Positions 1 to 6,234 of a stretch of DNA of 8,563 nt are shown piece after piece (the first letter of the stretch is position 1; each line of letters begins with the position of its first letter). The notes beneath the pieces are model-generated. The model saw only the letters and a list, made by a program, of their open reading frames with translations, did no database searches and was not told the DNA's origin. A program made the position numbers and the translations under genes. This stretch comes from DASZZV01 sp035544835 (GTDB lineage: Bacteria; Acidobacteriota; Thermoanaerobaculia; Gp7-AA8): positions 1-8,563 of the forward strand of contig DASZZV010000399.1 in NCBI GenBank assembly GCA_035544835.1. Reading direction: 5' to 3'.

Positions 1-55
1 GTCTTGGAGCTCTCTTACGATTGTGCGAGGCGCCGAAGGGTCGAGTCCCCCGCCC

Positions 56-84
56 AGATCCCTCGCTCGACGCTCGGGATGACA
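56..84 (-). repeat. Interspersed TGTCATCCCGAGCG-type repeat
   Basis: Read on the minus strand this begins TGTCATCCCGAGCG (84 to 71) and continues through a GAGCG direct repeat to GGGATCT. The 14-base core is identical to 8359-8372 on the plus strand, and looser versions (TCATCCTGAGC, TCATCCTGGGCGG) occur at 178-204 and 8416-8434. Family resemblance: short non-coding repeats with this TCATCC(C/T)GAGCG core are scattered in intergenic regions of several bacterial phyla. No coding role is seen. Confidence 0.6.
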
Positions 85-122
85 CCTCCGCAAACCGGCC
101 TAAATACTGGGAGTTTCTTAGA

Positions 123-195
123 AGCCGCAGCGAAGGATCTCCAGTGGCAGGATCTGAATTCAGATCGCTATATCTTGAGATCCTTCGCTGCGGCT
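123..195. repeat. Nested dyad: 19-bp inverted repeat around a 16-bp palindrome
   Basis: The arms 123-141 and 177-195 are perfect reverse complements (19 bp). The 35-base loop contains GATCTGAATTCAGATC (151-166), itself a perfect 16-base palindrome. The centre of the outer dyad (159) and of the inner palindrome (158.5) almost coincide. The right arm continues into the TCATCC-type repeat core at 196-204, so this is probably an inverted pair of the same interspersed repeat. It lies 83 bp upstream of the S9 peptidase start. It could be a REP/BIME-like unit, the terminator region of an upstream gene, or a structured leader; the sequence alone does not decide. Confidence 0.65.
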
Positions 196-277
196 CAGGA
201 TGACGGCGTTGGAGAGTCAGGGAGGCTCATCGGTTAGACGTCCGCTACACTCCTGCCGGCATTCGTGGAGGAACCTC

Positions 278-2299
278 ATGGCTCGTCGACTGATCGTCTC
301 TTTTCTTTTTGCAAGTCTCGCCATCACCGCTTTCGCTCAGCCGCCTGCGAAGCGCCGGCTCACCATCGCCGACTTTGCGTCAATCAGGGAGGTCGGAAGT
401 CCGCAACTCTCCCCCAGCGGCGAGGAGGTTCTGTACACAGTCAAACAGCCGAATCTCACTGAGGACAAGAGTCACACTCACCTCTGGATCAGCAGCTGGG
501 ATGGTTCTCGAACCAGACAGCTCACCTTCAGCAAAGAGAGCGAGTCGTCGCCGCGCTGGAGTCCCGACGGGAAGCTGATCGCGTTCATATCGGGCCGCGG
601 CGCGGATGACGAGATCGATCAGCTCTGGATCATCCGCAGTGATGGCGGGGAAGCGGAGAGAGTCACGGAGTTGAAGGGAAGCGTCGCCGATTTCGACTGG
701 TCGCCGGATGGCCGCCGGCTCGTTCTCGCCGTTGAAGATGCCGAGCCTGAAACGCCGGCTCCAGCGTCTGCTGCCGGGGAGAAGAAGAAAGAGAAGACCA
801 AGCCGCCAATCGTGATCTCGCGATTCCAATTCAAGCAGGACAAGATCGGCTACCTCACCACGAAGAGGCAGCACCTCTCCCTGTTCGACCTCGAAGCGAG
901 AAAAGTTCAGCCCCTAACCTCGGGAGAGTTCAGTGAGTATCTCCCCTCCTACTCGCCGGATGGCGCTCGCATCGCCTTTGTCTCCAAGCATGGCGATGAT
1001 CCCGATCGGACCGACAACTGGGACATCTTCGTCATCGATGCGAAAGCAGGATCGGCTCCGCGCCAGCTCACCACATACGAAGGAGCCGACCTCGATCCGG
1101 AGAAGGACAGCCGGCCGGCCTGGAGTCCCGACGGAAAACTGATCGCGTATGTGCAGGGTGGTACGCGCGAGCTGATTTACTACGCCGTCCGTCATCTGGC
1201 AGTGATTCCCTCGGCGGGAGGCGAGCCGCGGCTCCTGGCGGCGCAACTCGATCGAAATGTCGAGCAGCCGCACTTCTCCTCGGACGGAAAGACGATTTTC
1301 TTCATCCTCGAGGACGATCGCAGCAACCTTCTGGCGAAGGTGCCGACGAGCGGCGGTGCCATGGAGATCGTCGTGGGCGGCAAACGCTCGATCAGCGCCT
1401 TCGATGTCGCGCGCGATCGCCTGATCGTGCTCTGCGCCGACGATCAGCAGCCTTCGGAGATTTTCGCGGCGGCGTCAACGCCGCGGCAAATCACCCACCA
1501 GAATCGCGACCTGCTCGACACCGTCATGCTAGGCGTCGTCGAAGAGCTCGACTTCAAGTCGAAGGACGGCACGCCGATCCACGGTTTCGTGGTGAAGCCC
1601 CCGCAGTTCGACACGGCGATCAAATATCCGGCCGTTCTTCGTATCCACGGTGGACCTGTATCGCAGTTCAGTCATCACTTCAGCTTCGAGTGGCAACTGC
1701 TGGCCGCAAATGGATTTGTCGTGGTGGCCGCGAACCCACGCGGCAGCTCAGGGCGCGGAGAGGAGTTTTCGAAGGCAATCTGGGCCGACTGGGGAAACAA
1801 GGATGTCCTCGATGTCCTCGCCGCTGTCGATGCCGCAGTGGCCAAGGGCTACGCCGATCCGGCACGCCTGGCCGTCGGAGGCTGGAGTTACGGAGGGATG
1901 CTAACGAACTACGTCATCGCCCAGGACAACCGATTCAAGGCCGCGACCAGCGGAGCCTCCATAGCCAATGCCTTCGCTGGCTACGGAACCGATCAGTATG
2001 TCCGCGAATATGAGCTCGAGCTCGGAAGGCCCTGGGAACATCCCGATCTCTGGATGCGCGTCTCCTTTCCCTTTCTCCATGCCGACAGGATCAAGACGCC
2101 GACACTGTTCCTGGCCGGCGAGAAAGACTTCAACGTTCCACTGCTGAACAGCGAGCAGATGTATCAGGCTCTGCGCTCTCTCGGTGTACCTACGCAACTG
2201 GTGATCTACCCCGGCCAGTACCACGGGATCACCACGCCCAGCTATATCAAGGATCGCTACGAGAGGTATCTGGCCTGGTACGCGAAGTATGTGAAGTGA
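278..2299 (+). CDS. Exported S9 family (prolyl oligopeptidase-like) serine peptidase
   Basis: This 673-residue enzyme probably hydrolyses peptides in the periplasm or outside the cell. A signal peptide is clear: Arg3-Arg4, a hydrophobic stretch to about residue 18, and AFA/Q cleavage after residue 20. Residues about 35-400 form a WD40-like (PD40) beta-propeller, with xSPDG or SSDG repeats at 94-98, 141-145, 225-229, 282-286 and 333-337. The alpha/beta hydrolase domain runs from about 421 to the end. The triad is visible: Ser537 in GGWSYGG, Asp617 in GEKDFNVP and His649 in YPGQYHGI. A Pro/Ala/Lys-rich insert at 154-177 interrupts the propeller. The ATG at 278 is chosen because GGAGG (267-271) sits 6 bases upstream and the signal peptide starts there; an in-frame ATG at 200 lacks both. 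Length and order fit the acylaminoacyl-peptidase/DPP-IV-like S9 group; exact specificity cannot be read from sequence. Confidence 0.93.
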   Translation: MARRLIVSFLFASLAITAFAQPPAKRRLTIADFASIREVGSPQLSPSGEEVLYTVKQPNLTEDKSHTHLWISSWDGSRTRQLTFSKESESSPRWSPDGKLIAFISGRGADDEIDQLWIIRSDGGEAERVTELKGSVADFDWSPDGRRLVLAVEDAEPETPAPASAAGEKKKEKTKPPIVISRFQFKQDKIGYLTTKRQHLSLFDLEARKVQPLTSGEFSEYLPSYSPDGARIAFVSKHGDDPDRTDNWDIFVIDAKAGSAPRQLTTYEGADLDPEKDSRPAWSPDGKLIAYVQGGTRELIYYAVRHLAVIPSAGGEPRLLAAQLDRNVEQPHFSSDGKTIFFILEDDRSNLLAKVPTSGGAMEIVVGGKRSISAFDVARDRLIVLCADDQQPSEIFAAASTPRQITHQNRDLLDTVMLGVVEELDFKSKDGTPIHGFVVKPPQFDTAIKYPAVLRIHGGPVSQFSHHFSFEWQLLAANGFVVVAANPRGSSGRGEEFSKAIWADWGNKDVLDVLAAVDAAVAKGYADPARLAVGGWSYGGMLTNYVIAQDNRFKAATSGASIANAFAGYGTDQYVREYELELGRPWEHPDLWMRVSFPFLHADRIKTPTLFLAGEKDFNVPLLNSEQMYQALRSLGVPTQLVIYPGQYHGITTPSYIKDRYERYLAWYAKYVK

Positions 2300-2305
2300 A
2301 GGTGG

Positions 2306-2325
2306 CCGAAGTTTCCAAACTTCGG
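2306..2325. terminator. Perfect 20-bp palindrome after the S9 peptidase gene, candidate terminator
   Basis: CCGAAGTTT and AAACTTCGG form a 9-bp perfect stem with a two-base centre, starting 6 bases after the stop at 2299. It lies between two convergent genes (the DUF1206 gene ends at 2369 on the minus strand), so a bidirectional terminator is sensible. Neither side has a clean T-run (TTCCTTT begins only at 2335), so it may work poorly as an intrinsic terminator or be another interspersed palindrome. Confidence 0.4.
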
Positions 2326-2368
2326 TGCCGCGGCGTTCCTTTGACGATTCAGCAGAGAACCCGTCTCA

Positions 2369-3106
2369 CTACACCCGAATATTGCGATACCGGCTGTTGA
2401 TCAACTGATACACCCCGTAAGCGGCTAATCCGAACGAGACGACGAGAAGCGAGTAGTGACCGTAAGGATGCTGATAGAAAGATCGAAGAGCACCACCGAC
2501 GCCTTTCGCTTCCGAAGGCGCGCGATAGAAAGCGGCTCGAACGAGAAAGTAGCCGATGATCACAAAGACGATCCCTCGTGCGGCGATTCCGAACCGGCAG
2601 ACTCTGATGATCCACACCCGCGTCGTAGCGGGGATGGTCCCGAGGGCAAGATCCTTGTTCAGTTTCGATCGCGCCGCGGCGACGAACTGGTAAATGCCGT
2701 ATCCGATGATTGAAAGACCGATGATGGCGAGAAGGGCACGTCCGAAGGGTTTGTCGAGAAGGAAAGCACTCCAGTGACGTGAGGACTGGTCGTCGCCTCC
2801 CGATTTCGCGTGATGCTGGAGCAGACGGACCGCTGAGAATCCGAGCGCGCCGTAAGCGAACGCTTTTCCCGCGCTACCCAAACGAAGGGCGATACCCTTT
2901 GGCGAGGTGCCGCGATTCGTTGGATCCGTAATCGCCTCGATCACGCGCCACACGGCGTAGCCAAACAGCCCCAGTGCGATGACGGCGAGGGACATTCGCC
3001 CGAATGGCTGCTCCAGGATCGTCGCGAGCGCTCCGCGCGAACCGGTCGTTTTTCCGCCGCTGCCGACGGCCGCTTCAGCTGCCAGGATGCCGACGAAAAT
3101 GTACAC
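2369..3106 (-). CDS. DUF1206 family integral membrane protein, 5' end apparently disrupted
   Basis: From a GTG start this gives 245 residues with about six hydrophobic segments (roughly 2-16, 39-58, 79-96, 123-145, 173-193, 218-236) arranged as three repeats. Each repeat ends with a related block: QPFGR..LGLFGYAVW at 33-53, KPFGR..LSIIGYGIY at 119-139 and HPYGH..FGLAAYGVY at 213-233. This triplicated layout is that of DUF1206; the function is unknown and it sits in the cytoplasmic membrane. The GTG is the only usual start codon downstream of an in-frame TGA at 3164-3166, yet conserved coding sequence extends 15 codons upstream of it. The protein made here therefore probably lacks the first part of its first helix, or the gene is frameshifted or mutated. 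It converges with the S9 gene and diverges from pepQ. Confidence 0.75.
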   Translation of the reverse strand: MYIFVGILAAEAAVGSGGKTTGSRGALATILEQPFGRMSLAVIALGLFGYAVWRVIEAITDPTNRGTSPKGIALRLGSAGKAFAYGALGFSAVRLLQHHAKSGGDDQSSRHWSAFLLDKPFGRALLAIIGLSIIGYGIYQFVAAARSKLNKDLALGTIPATTRVWIIRVCRFGIAARGIVFVIIGYFLVRAAFYRAPSEAKGVGGALRSFYQHPYGHYSLLVVSFGLAAYGVYQLINSRYRNIRV

Positions 3107-3166
3107 GACGCCCTTGGCGGCGAAGCCCAGCCGAGCCAGCCTCTCGATCCATGGAGAAACTCCTCA
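3107..3166 (-). pseudogene. Conserved N-terminal DUF1206 coding segment cut off by an in-frame TGA
   Basis: Reading on in the DUF1206 frame upstream of the GTG gives WIERLARLGFAAKGVV (3151 to 3104). This matches the start of the third internal repeat of the same protein, WIIRVCRFGIAARGIV (about residues 165-180), so it is clearly meant to be translated. No ATG, GTG or TTG lies between it and the TGA at 3164-3166. A GAGGAG (3165-3160) stands 7 bases before an ATG at 3152-3150, an ideal start site, but that ATG is in another frame; removing a single base from ATGG would join it to IERLARLGF. A one-base insertion near 3149, or a nonsense change at 3164-3166 in a gene starting at 3202, would explain it. 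A sequencing or assembly error is equally possible. Confidence 0.6.
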
Positions 3167-3269
3167 AACCGCTCGGGAAGCTTCCGACAATACATCTCCC
3201 ATGCGAGGGTTTCTTGAACGAAGCGTGCCAGAGCAGAAGGCAGTAAGCACGTCACGACGGAAAGGAAGA

Positions 3270-3275
3270 TAAAAT
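3270..3275 (+). promoter_or_regulatory. Possible -10 element (TAAAAT) just before pepQ
   Basis: TAAAAT matches the sigma70 -10 consensus at five of six positions. A start about seven bases downstream would fall at or next to the ATG at 3283, giving a leaderless or nearly leaderless transcript. That would fit the poor position of the nearest Shine-Dalgarno-like stretch, AAGGAAG at 3262-3268, which is 14 bases from the start codon. There is no convincing -35 at the proper distance, so this is tentative. Confidence 0.25.
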
Positions 3276-3282
3276 CGCGACC

Positions 3283-4608
3283 ATGAAGGATCTTGCCTCT
3301 CTTTACCCGGCCCATCTCGAGAACGTGAAAAACCTCTACTCGGACGCTTTGGCAACGGCGGAGTACAACGCCGTCATCATCCACGGCGGCGCGCTGCGGT
3401 ATGCCTTTCTCGATGACCACGCCTATCCCTTTCGGATGAACCCTCACCTGAAGTACTGGCTTCCGGTGCTCGACAATCCAAACTGTTTTCTGATTTACGA
3501 ACCGGGACAGACTCCCATTCTTCTCTTCTACCAGGCCATCGATTTCTGGCTCAAGCCGGCACCGGCACCTTTGGGCTTCTGGACCAGCCATTTCGACATC
3601 AGGATGATCGCCGACCCAGAGGATGCGCGGCAGCATCTCCCGAAAGGTGAGCGGGTCGCCTTCATCGGCGAAGAGCACGAGGGGCTCCACAGTTGGGATC
3701 TCGGGAAGAGAAATCCGGCGTCCGTCCTCGCTCATCTGGATTTCAACCGGGCCTGGAAGAGCGACTATGAAGTCGAGTGTCTGCGCGAAGCGAATCGCAT
3801 CGCCATCAAAGGCCACCGGGTCGTGGCCCGCGCCTTCCGCGAAGGGCTGTCGGAATTCGAAACACATATAGAGTATCTGAGCGCGACGCAACATGCAGAG
3901 CACGAGCTTCCCTACGGAAATATCATCGCCCACAACGAAAACGGCTCGGTGCTTCACTATCAGCATCTCACTCGATCGCGCCCCGGACCCGGTGAGAAGC
4001 GTTCCTTCCTCGTCGACGCCGGAGCTACATTTCACGGCTACGCGGCCGATGTCACACGCACGTACTCGGCTGACAGCAGGGACGAGATGGCTGACCTCAT
4101 CGCCGCCGTGGAAAGCTTTCAGCAGGAGCTCTGTGCCCGCGTGAAACCCGGTGTCGACTACACGGCCCTTCACTTGGATGCTCACCGCCACGTCGGCGCA
4201 ACCTTGAAGAGGTTCGGCATCATCGACATCGACGGCGACGGAGCGTTCGAGAAAGGGATTACATCGACGTTCTTCCCGCACGGGCTCGGTCACTACCTCG
4301 GGCTCCAGGTGCATGACGTCGGCGGCTGTCTGGCCGACAGGAACGGGGCTTTGATCGACAAGCCGGCCGGCCATCCCTTCCTGCGTCTGACCAGGGTGGT
4401 TAGCGAACGCGAATCGTTCACCATCGAGCCTGGTATCTATTTCATCACCCCCCTGCTTGCCGAGCTGAAGAAGAGCGACAACTCCCGCTACGTCAACTGG
4501 TCGCGGGTCGAAGAGCTCCAACCATACGGGGGAGTCCGGATCGAAGACGATGTCATCGTGACGGCCGGAGGACATGAGAACCTCACTCGCGAGGCCTTCG
4601 ATCAGTGA
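3283..4608 (+). CDS. pepQ: Xaa-Pro dipeptidase (prolidase), PepQ type, M24B
   Basis: This 441-residue cytoplasmic metalloenzyme should split Xaa-Pro dipeptides, the last step in breaking down proline-containing peptides; the bacterial PepQ family also hydrolyses some organophosphate esters. The N-terminus (ASLYPAHL) and segments such as FLDDHAYPF and HGLGHYLGLQVHDVGG match the Escherichia coli PepQ pattern, and the length is nearly the same (443 in E. coli). The dinuclear metal ligands of the pita-bread fold are all present: Asp245 (DAGA), Asp256 (AADVTRTYS), His333 (FFPHGLGH), Glu382 (TIEPGIYF) and Glu421 (GVRIEDD). The N-terminal creatinase-like domain covers about residues 1-150. There is no signal peptide. 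The start at 3283 fits the family N-terminus although no well-spaced Shine-Dalgarno site is present. Its proline specificity pairs with the exported S9 peptidase at 278-2299. Confidence 0.95.
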   Translation: MKDLASLYPAHLENVKNLYSDALATAEYNAVIIHGGALRYAFLDDHAYPFRMNPHLKYWLPVLDNPNCFLIYEPGQTPILLFYQAIDFWLKPAPAPLGFWTSHFDIRMIADPEDARQHLPKGERVAFIGEEHEGLHSWDLGKRNPASVLAHLDFNRAWKSDYEVECLREANRIAIKGHRVVARAFREGLSEFETHIEYLSATQHAEHELPYGNIIAHNENGSVLHYQHLTRSRPGPGEKRSFLVDAGATFHGYAADVTRTYSADSRDEMADLIAAVESFQQELCARVKPGVDYTALHLDAHRHVGATLKRFGIIDIDGDGAFEKGITSTFFPHGLGHYLGLQVHDVGGCLADRNGALIDKPAGHPFLRLTRVVSERESFTIEPGIYFITPLLAELKKSDNSRYVNWSRVEELQPYGGVRIEDDVIVTAGGHENLTREAFDQ

Positions 4609-4609
4609 T

Positions 4610-4729
4610 CAGATGTCAGATGTCAGATGTCAGATGTCAGAAAGAACGAAGACAATGGCATAGGACAAGCGGCGTGACCGTGGCCCTGCTTCTGTTATCT
4701 GACATCTGACACCCGACATCTGACATCTG
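4610..4729. repeat. Heptamer array (AGATGTC)4 with a facing inverted array
   Basis: Four perfect tandem copies of AGATGTC occupy 4611-4638, starting two bases after the pepQ stop codon. Their reverse complement, GACATCT, recurs as four units at 4701-4728, the second degenerate (GACACCC). The 32-base arms 4610-4641 and 4698-4729 pair with only two mismatches around a 56-base loop. The loop itself (4642-4697) shows nothing recognisable. As RNA this would be a long hairpin between pepQ and the next gene. It resembles heptameric short tandem repeats described in cyanobacterial and other genomes. Confidence 0.85.
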
Positions 4730-4748
4730 GCCCTCAATCCGCTATAGA
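4720..4748 (+). promoter_or_regulatory. Candidate sigma70 promoter inside the repeat arm, upstream of 4759
   Basis: CTGACA (4720-4725, five of six to TTGACA) and TATAGA (4743-4748, four of six to TATAAT) are separated by exactly 17 bases. Transcription would start near 4755, only a few bases before the ATG at 4759, giving a nearly leaderless mRNA. No Shine-Dalgarno sequence precedes that ATG, which agrees. The -35 element is supplied by the last copies of the inverted heptamer array. Confidence 0.4.
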
Positions 4749-4758
4749 CTCTCAGCAC

Positions 4759-5346
4759 ATGCCGCACCTTGATGATCGCTCCCGCAGCAGCCTGCAGGAG
4801 GCTCTGGCCTCTATTTCTTCTTCTCTTGCAGCGGTCGATGACCAGATGTTTCTCATGCAATTGCGGCTTGGCGAGACGGTTCTACAGCGGGCAGTCTACG
4901 AATTGCTCGAGGAAGTCAATCCTCGCACGGTCAAAGACACCGAATTTGCCCTGAATGATCTGATCGGATTCGTCGGCGAGCTGTCGGACACCGATAGCGG
5001 CAACCTCGAGCCCGCCTTCGAGCGTTTGAAGAGTGAATTGCTGACCATCAAGTCATCGGCGGTATTGCCAAACGATCTGGTCGCCCGTCTCACAGACCTT
5101 CGCGGAAAACTCGTGACGCGGAGAAAAGCGATCGACAGAGACACCTACCGCGACCCCGGTGTTGCCGCGGAACCCTTACCTCATGACCCAGCCACTCTCA
5201 GAAAGGATGCAGCCCGCCTTCGCGAGGAGCTTCAGCGCTCCGGCTTCGGGACTCCCGTGATGGATAAGCTCGTGGATGGAAGCGAGGAGTTCCGGATGCA
5301 CGACCTGTCCGAGCTGATCGACGAGATCGACGTGATCACCGAGTAG
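4759..5346 (+). CDS. Helical protein of unknown function, 195 residues
   Basis: I do not recognise a family. The protein is mostly amphipathic helix, with long stretches at about residues 7-50, 60-98 and 103-120, a Pro/Asp-containing break near 128-145, then helices to the end. The C-terminus is acidic (DLSELIDEIDVITE) and the middle holds a basic patch (TRRKAIDRDTYR). There is no signal peptide or transmembrane segment, so it is probably cytoplasmic. Codon use and base composition look like those of its neighbours and the frame is open throughout, which supports a real gene. The start is uncertain, because no ribosome-binding site precedes 4759; a leaderless transcript is plausible. It is bracketed by two different heptamer arrays, which isolate it from pepQ and from the SGNH gene. 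Confidence 0.7.
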   Translation: MPHLDDRSRSSLQEALASISSSLAAVDDQMFLMQLRLGETVLQRAVYELLEEVNPRTVKDTEFALNDLIGFVGELSDTDSGNLEPAFERLKSELLTIKSSAVLPNDLVARLTDLRGKLVTRRKAIDRDTYRDPGVAAEPLPHDPATLRKDAARLREELQRSGFGTPVMDKLVDGSEEFRMHDLSELIDEIDVITE

Positions 5347-5354
5347 GGGCGTGT

Positions 5355-5447
5355 GGGAATTGGGAATTGGGAATTGAGAATTGAGAATTGAGAATTGAGA
5401 AATCAAACCCCGGCGGGTTACTTTCCCATTTTCTCAATTCTCAATTC
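5355..5447. repeat. Heptamer array (GGGAATT)3(GAGAATT)3 with facing inverted copy
   Basis: Six tandem heptamers run from 5355 to 5396, three GGGAATT and then three GAGAATT, followed by a partial seventh unit, starting eight bases after the stop at 5346. The inverted copy is at 5430-5447; it pairs perfectly over 18 bp with 5385-5402, leaving a 27-base loop. A further stray ATTCTCAATT lies at 5481-5490, just before the ribosome-binding site of the next gene. The heptamer is unrelated in sequence to the AGATGTC array at 4610-4729 but has the same unit length and layout. Confidence 0.85.
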
Positions 5448-5511
5448 GGCTCCACTGGCGCTCCGAAGTCGTAGTTCCGCATTCTCAATTTCCATTCCTA
5501 CGAGGTCACTC

Positions 5512-6201
5512 ATGAAATCATTGCTCCCTCTTGTCCTCGTCCTCGCCTGCACTGCTCATGGAGAGATGATGAACCCCAGTCCCGCAAAGGCGCCCACCAG
5601 CCATCGCTTTCTCGCCCTCGGCGACTCCTACACCATTGGCGAGAGCGTTGACCCGGTCGATCGCTGGCCGGTGCAGGTTGCCGCCGCGTTGCGCGCGAAA
5701 GGTCTGCGGCTCGAAGAGCCGGAGATCATCGCCCGCACTGGCTGGACGACCGACGAGCTCGACAAAGCGATCAGCGCAGCCGAGCCCAGGGGAACCTGGG
5801 ACCTGGTGACGCTTCTGATCGGCGTCAACAATCAATATCGGGGACGCGGGCTCGAGGAGTACCAGAATCAGTTTCGAGGACTGCTCAACCGCGCCATTCA
5901 CTTCGCGGGAGGCGTACCCTCGCGTGTCGTAATCGTCTCCATTCCCGACTGGGGCGCGACTCCCTTCGCGGCGGGACGAGACTCCGGAAAAATCGCTCGT
6001 GAGATCGACGCTTTCAACAACATCGCCCGAGGGGAGGCCATGAAGGTGGGGGCGCGCTTCGTCGATATCACTCCCATCTCCCGCCGCGCCTCGACAGAGC
6101 CGGCCCTGGTCGCTCACGACAAGCTCCACCCTTCCGGCGAGATGTACCGGGCCTGGGTGCTGCTGATTATTCCGGCTGCTCTCGATGCGCTGAAGAAATA
6201 G
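5512..6201 (+). CDS. Exported SGNH/GDSL-family hydrolase, possible lipoprotein
   Basis: This 229-residue protein is a small esterase or lipase-like hydrolase. SGNH blocks are visible: block I GDSYTIG with nucleophile Ser39, a block II glycine at Gly77 (RTGW), block III GVNNQ with Asn106 (Asn107 follows where many members have Asp), and block V DKLHPSG with Asp203 and His206. The N-terminus is a short signal peptide (Lys2, hydrophobic 4-12) ending in VLAC, so Cys13 may be lipidated; alternatively it is cleaved further on and secreted. The substrate cannot be inferred; lysophospholipase-, acyl-ester- or sugar-acetyl-directed activities all occur in the family. The ATG at 5512 is chosen because GAGGT (5502-5506) lies 5 bases upstream and the signal peptide begins there; an in-frame ATG at 5395 would translate through the heptamer repeat. 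Confidence 0.88.
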   Translation: MKSLLPLVLVLACTAHGEMMNPSPAKAPTSHRFLALGDSYTIGESVDPVDRWPVQVAAALRAKGLRLEEPEIIARTGWTTDELDKAISAAEPRGTWDLVTLLIGVNNQYRGRGLEEYQNQFRGLLNRAIHFAGGVPSRVVIVSIPDWGATPFAAGRDSGKIAREIDAFNNIARGEAMKVGARFVDITPISRRASTEPALVAHDKLHPSGEMYRAWVLLIIPAALDALKK

Positions 6202-6206
6202 AGGGC

Positions 6207-6234
6207 GACCGCGCCACACGGTATGAGGGCGGTC
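6207..6234 (+). terminator. Weak stem-loop after the SGNH gene
   Basis: GACCGC (6207-6212) can pair with GCGGTC (6229-6234) around a 16-base loop, five bases after the stop codon. No T-run follows (CTTCCC). It is a poor intrinsic terminator on its own, and the dyad at 6277-6291 is an alternative. Confidence 0.2.

Noticed and set aside
4..237. Short plus-strand open frames in the left spacer
   Set aside because: They run through the interspersed repeats and the nested dyad, lack ribosome-binding sites and have no recognisable protein features.
223..251. Possible promoter before the S9 gene with TACACT at 246-251
   Set aside because: No -35-like hexamer lies at 16-18 bases upstream, so the match is not better than chance.
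200..277. Extended start of the S9 peptidase at 200
   Set aside because: It would put 26 non-hydrophobic residues before a clear signal peptide and part of it lies in repeat sequence; the ATG at 278 has GGAGG at good spacing.
3164..3166. TGA in the DUF1206 frame as a selenocysteine codon
   Set aside because: No selenoprotein is known in this family, the position is at the variable N-terminus, and no SECIS-like hairpin was evident directly downstream.
2941..4575. A 544-codon open frame on the minus strand, antisense to most of pepQ
   Set aside because: It covers a clear PepQ gene with all metal ligands and also the start of the DUF1206 gene in another frame. Its translation shows no recognisable domain, so it is a by-product of GC-rich codon use.
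4611..5403. Heptamer arrays as a CRISPR
   Set aside because: Units are 7 bases and directly tandem without spacers, and no cas genes are present.
5395..5511. Extended start of the SGNH gene at 5395
   Set aside because: The extra residues are encoded by the heptamer repeat and its inverted arm; the ATG at 5512 has GAGGT at 5 bases and begins the signal peptide.
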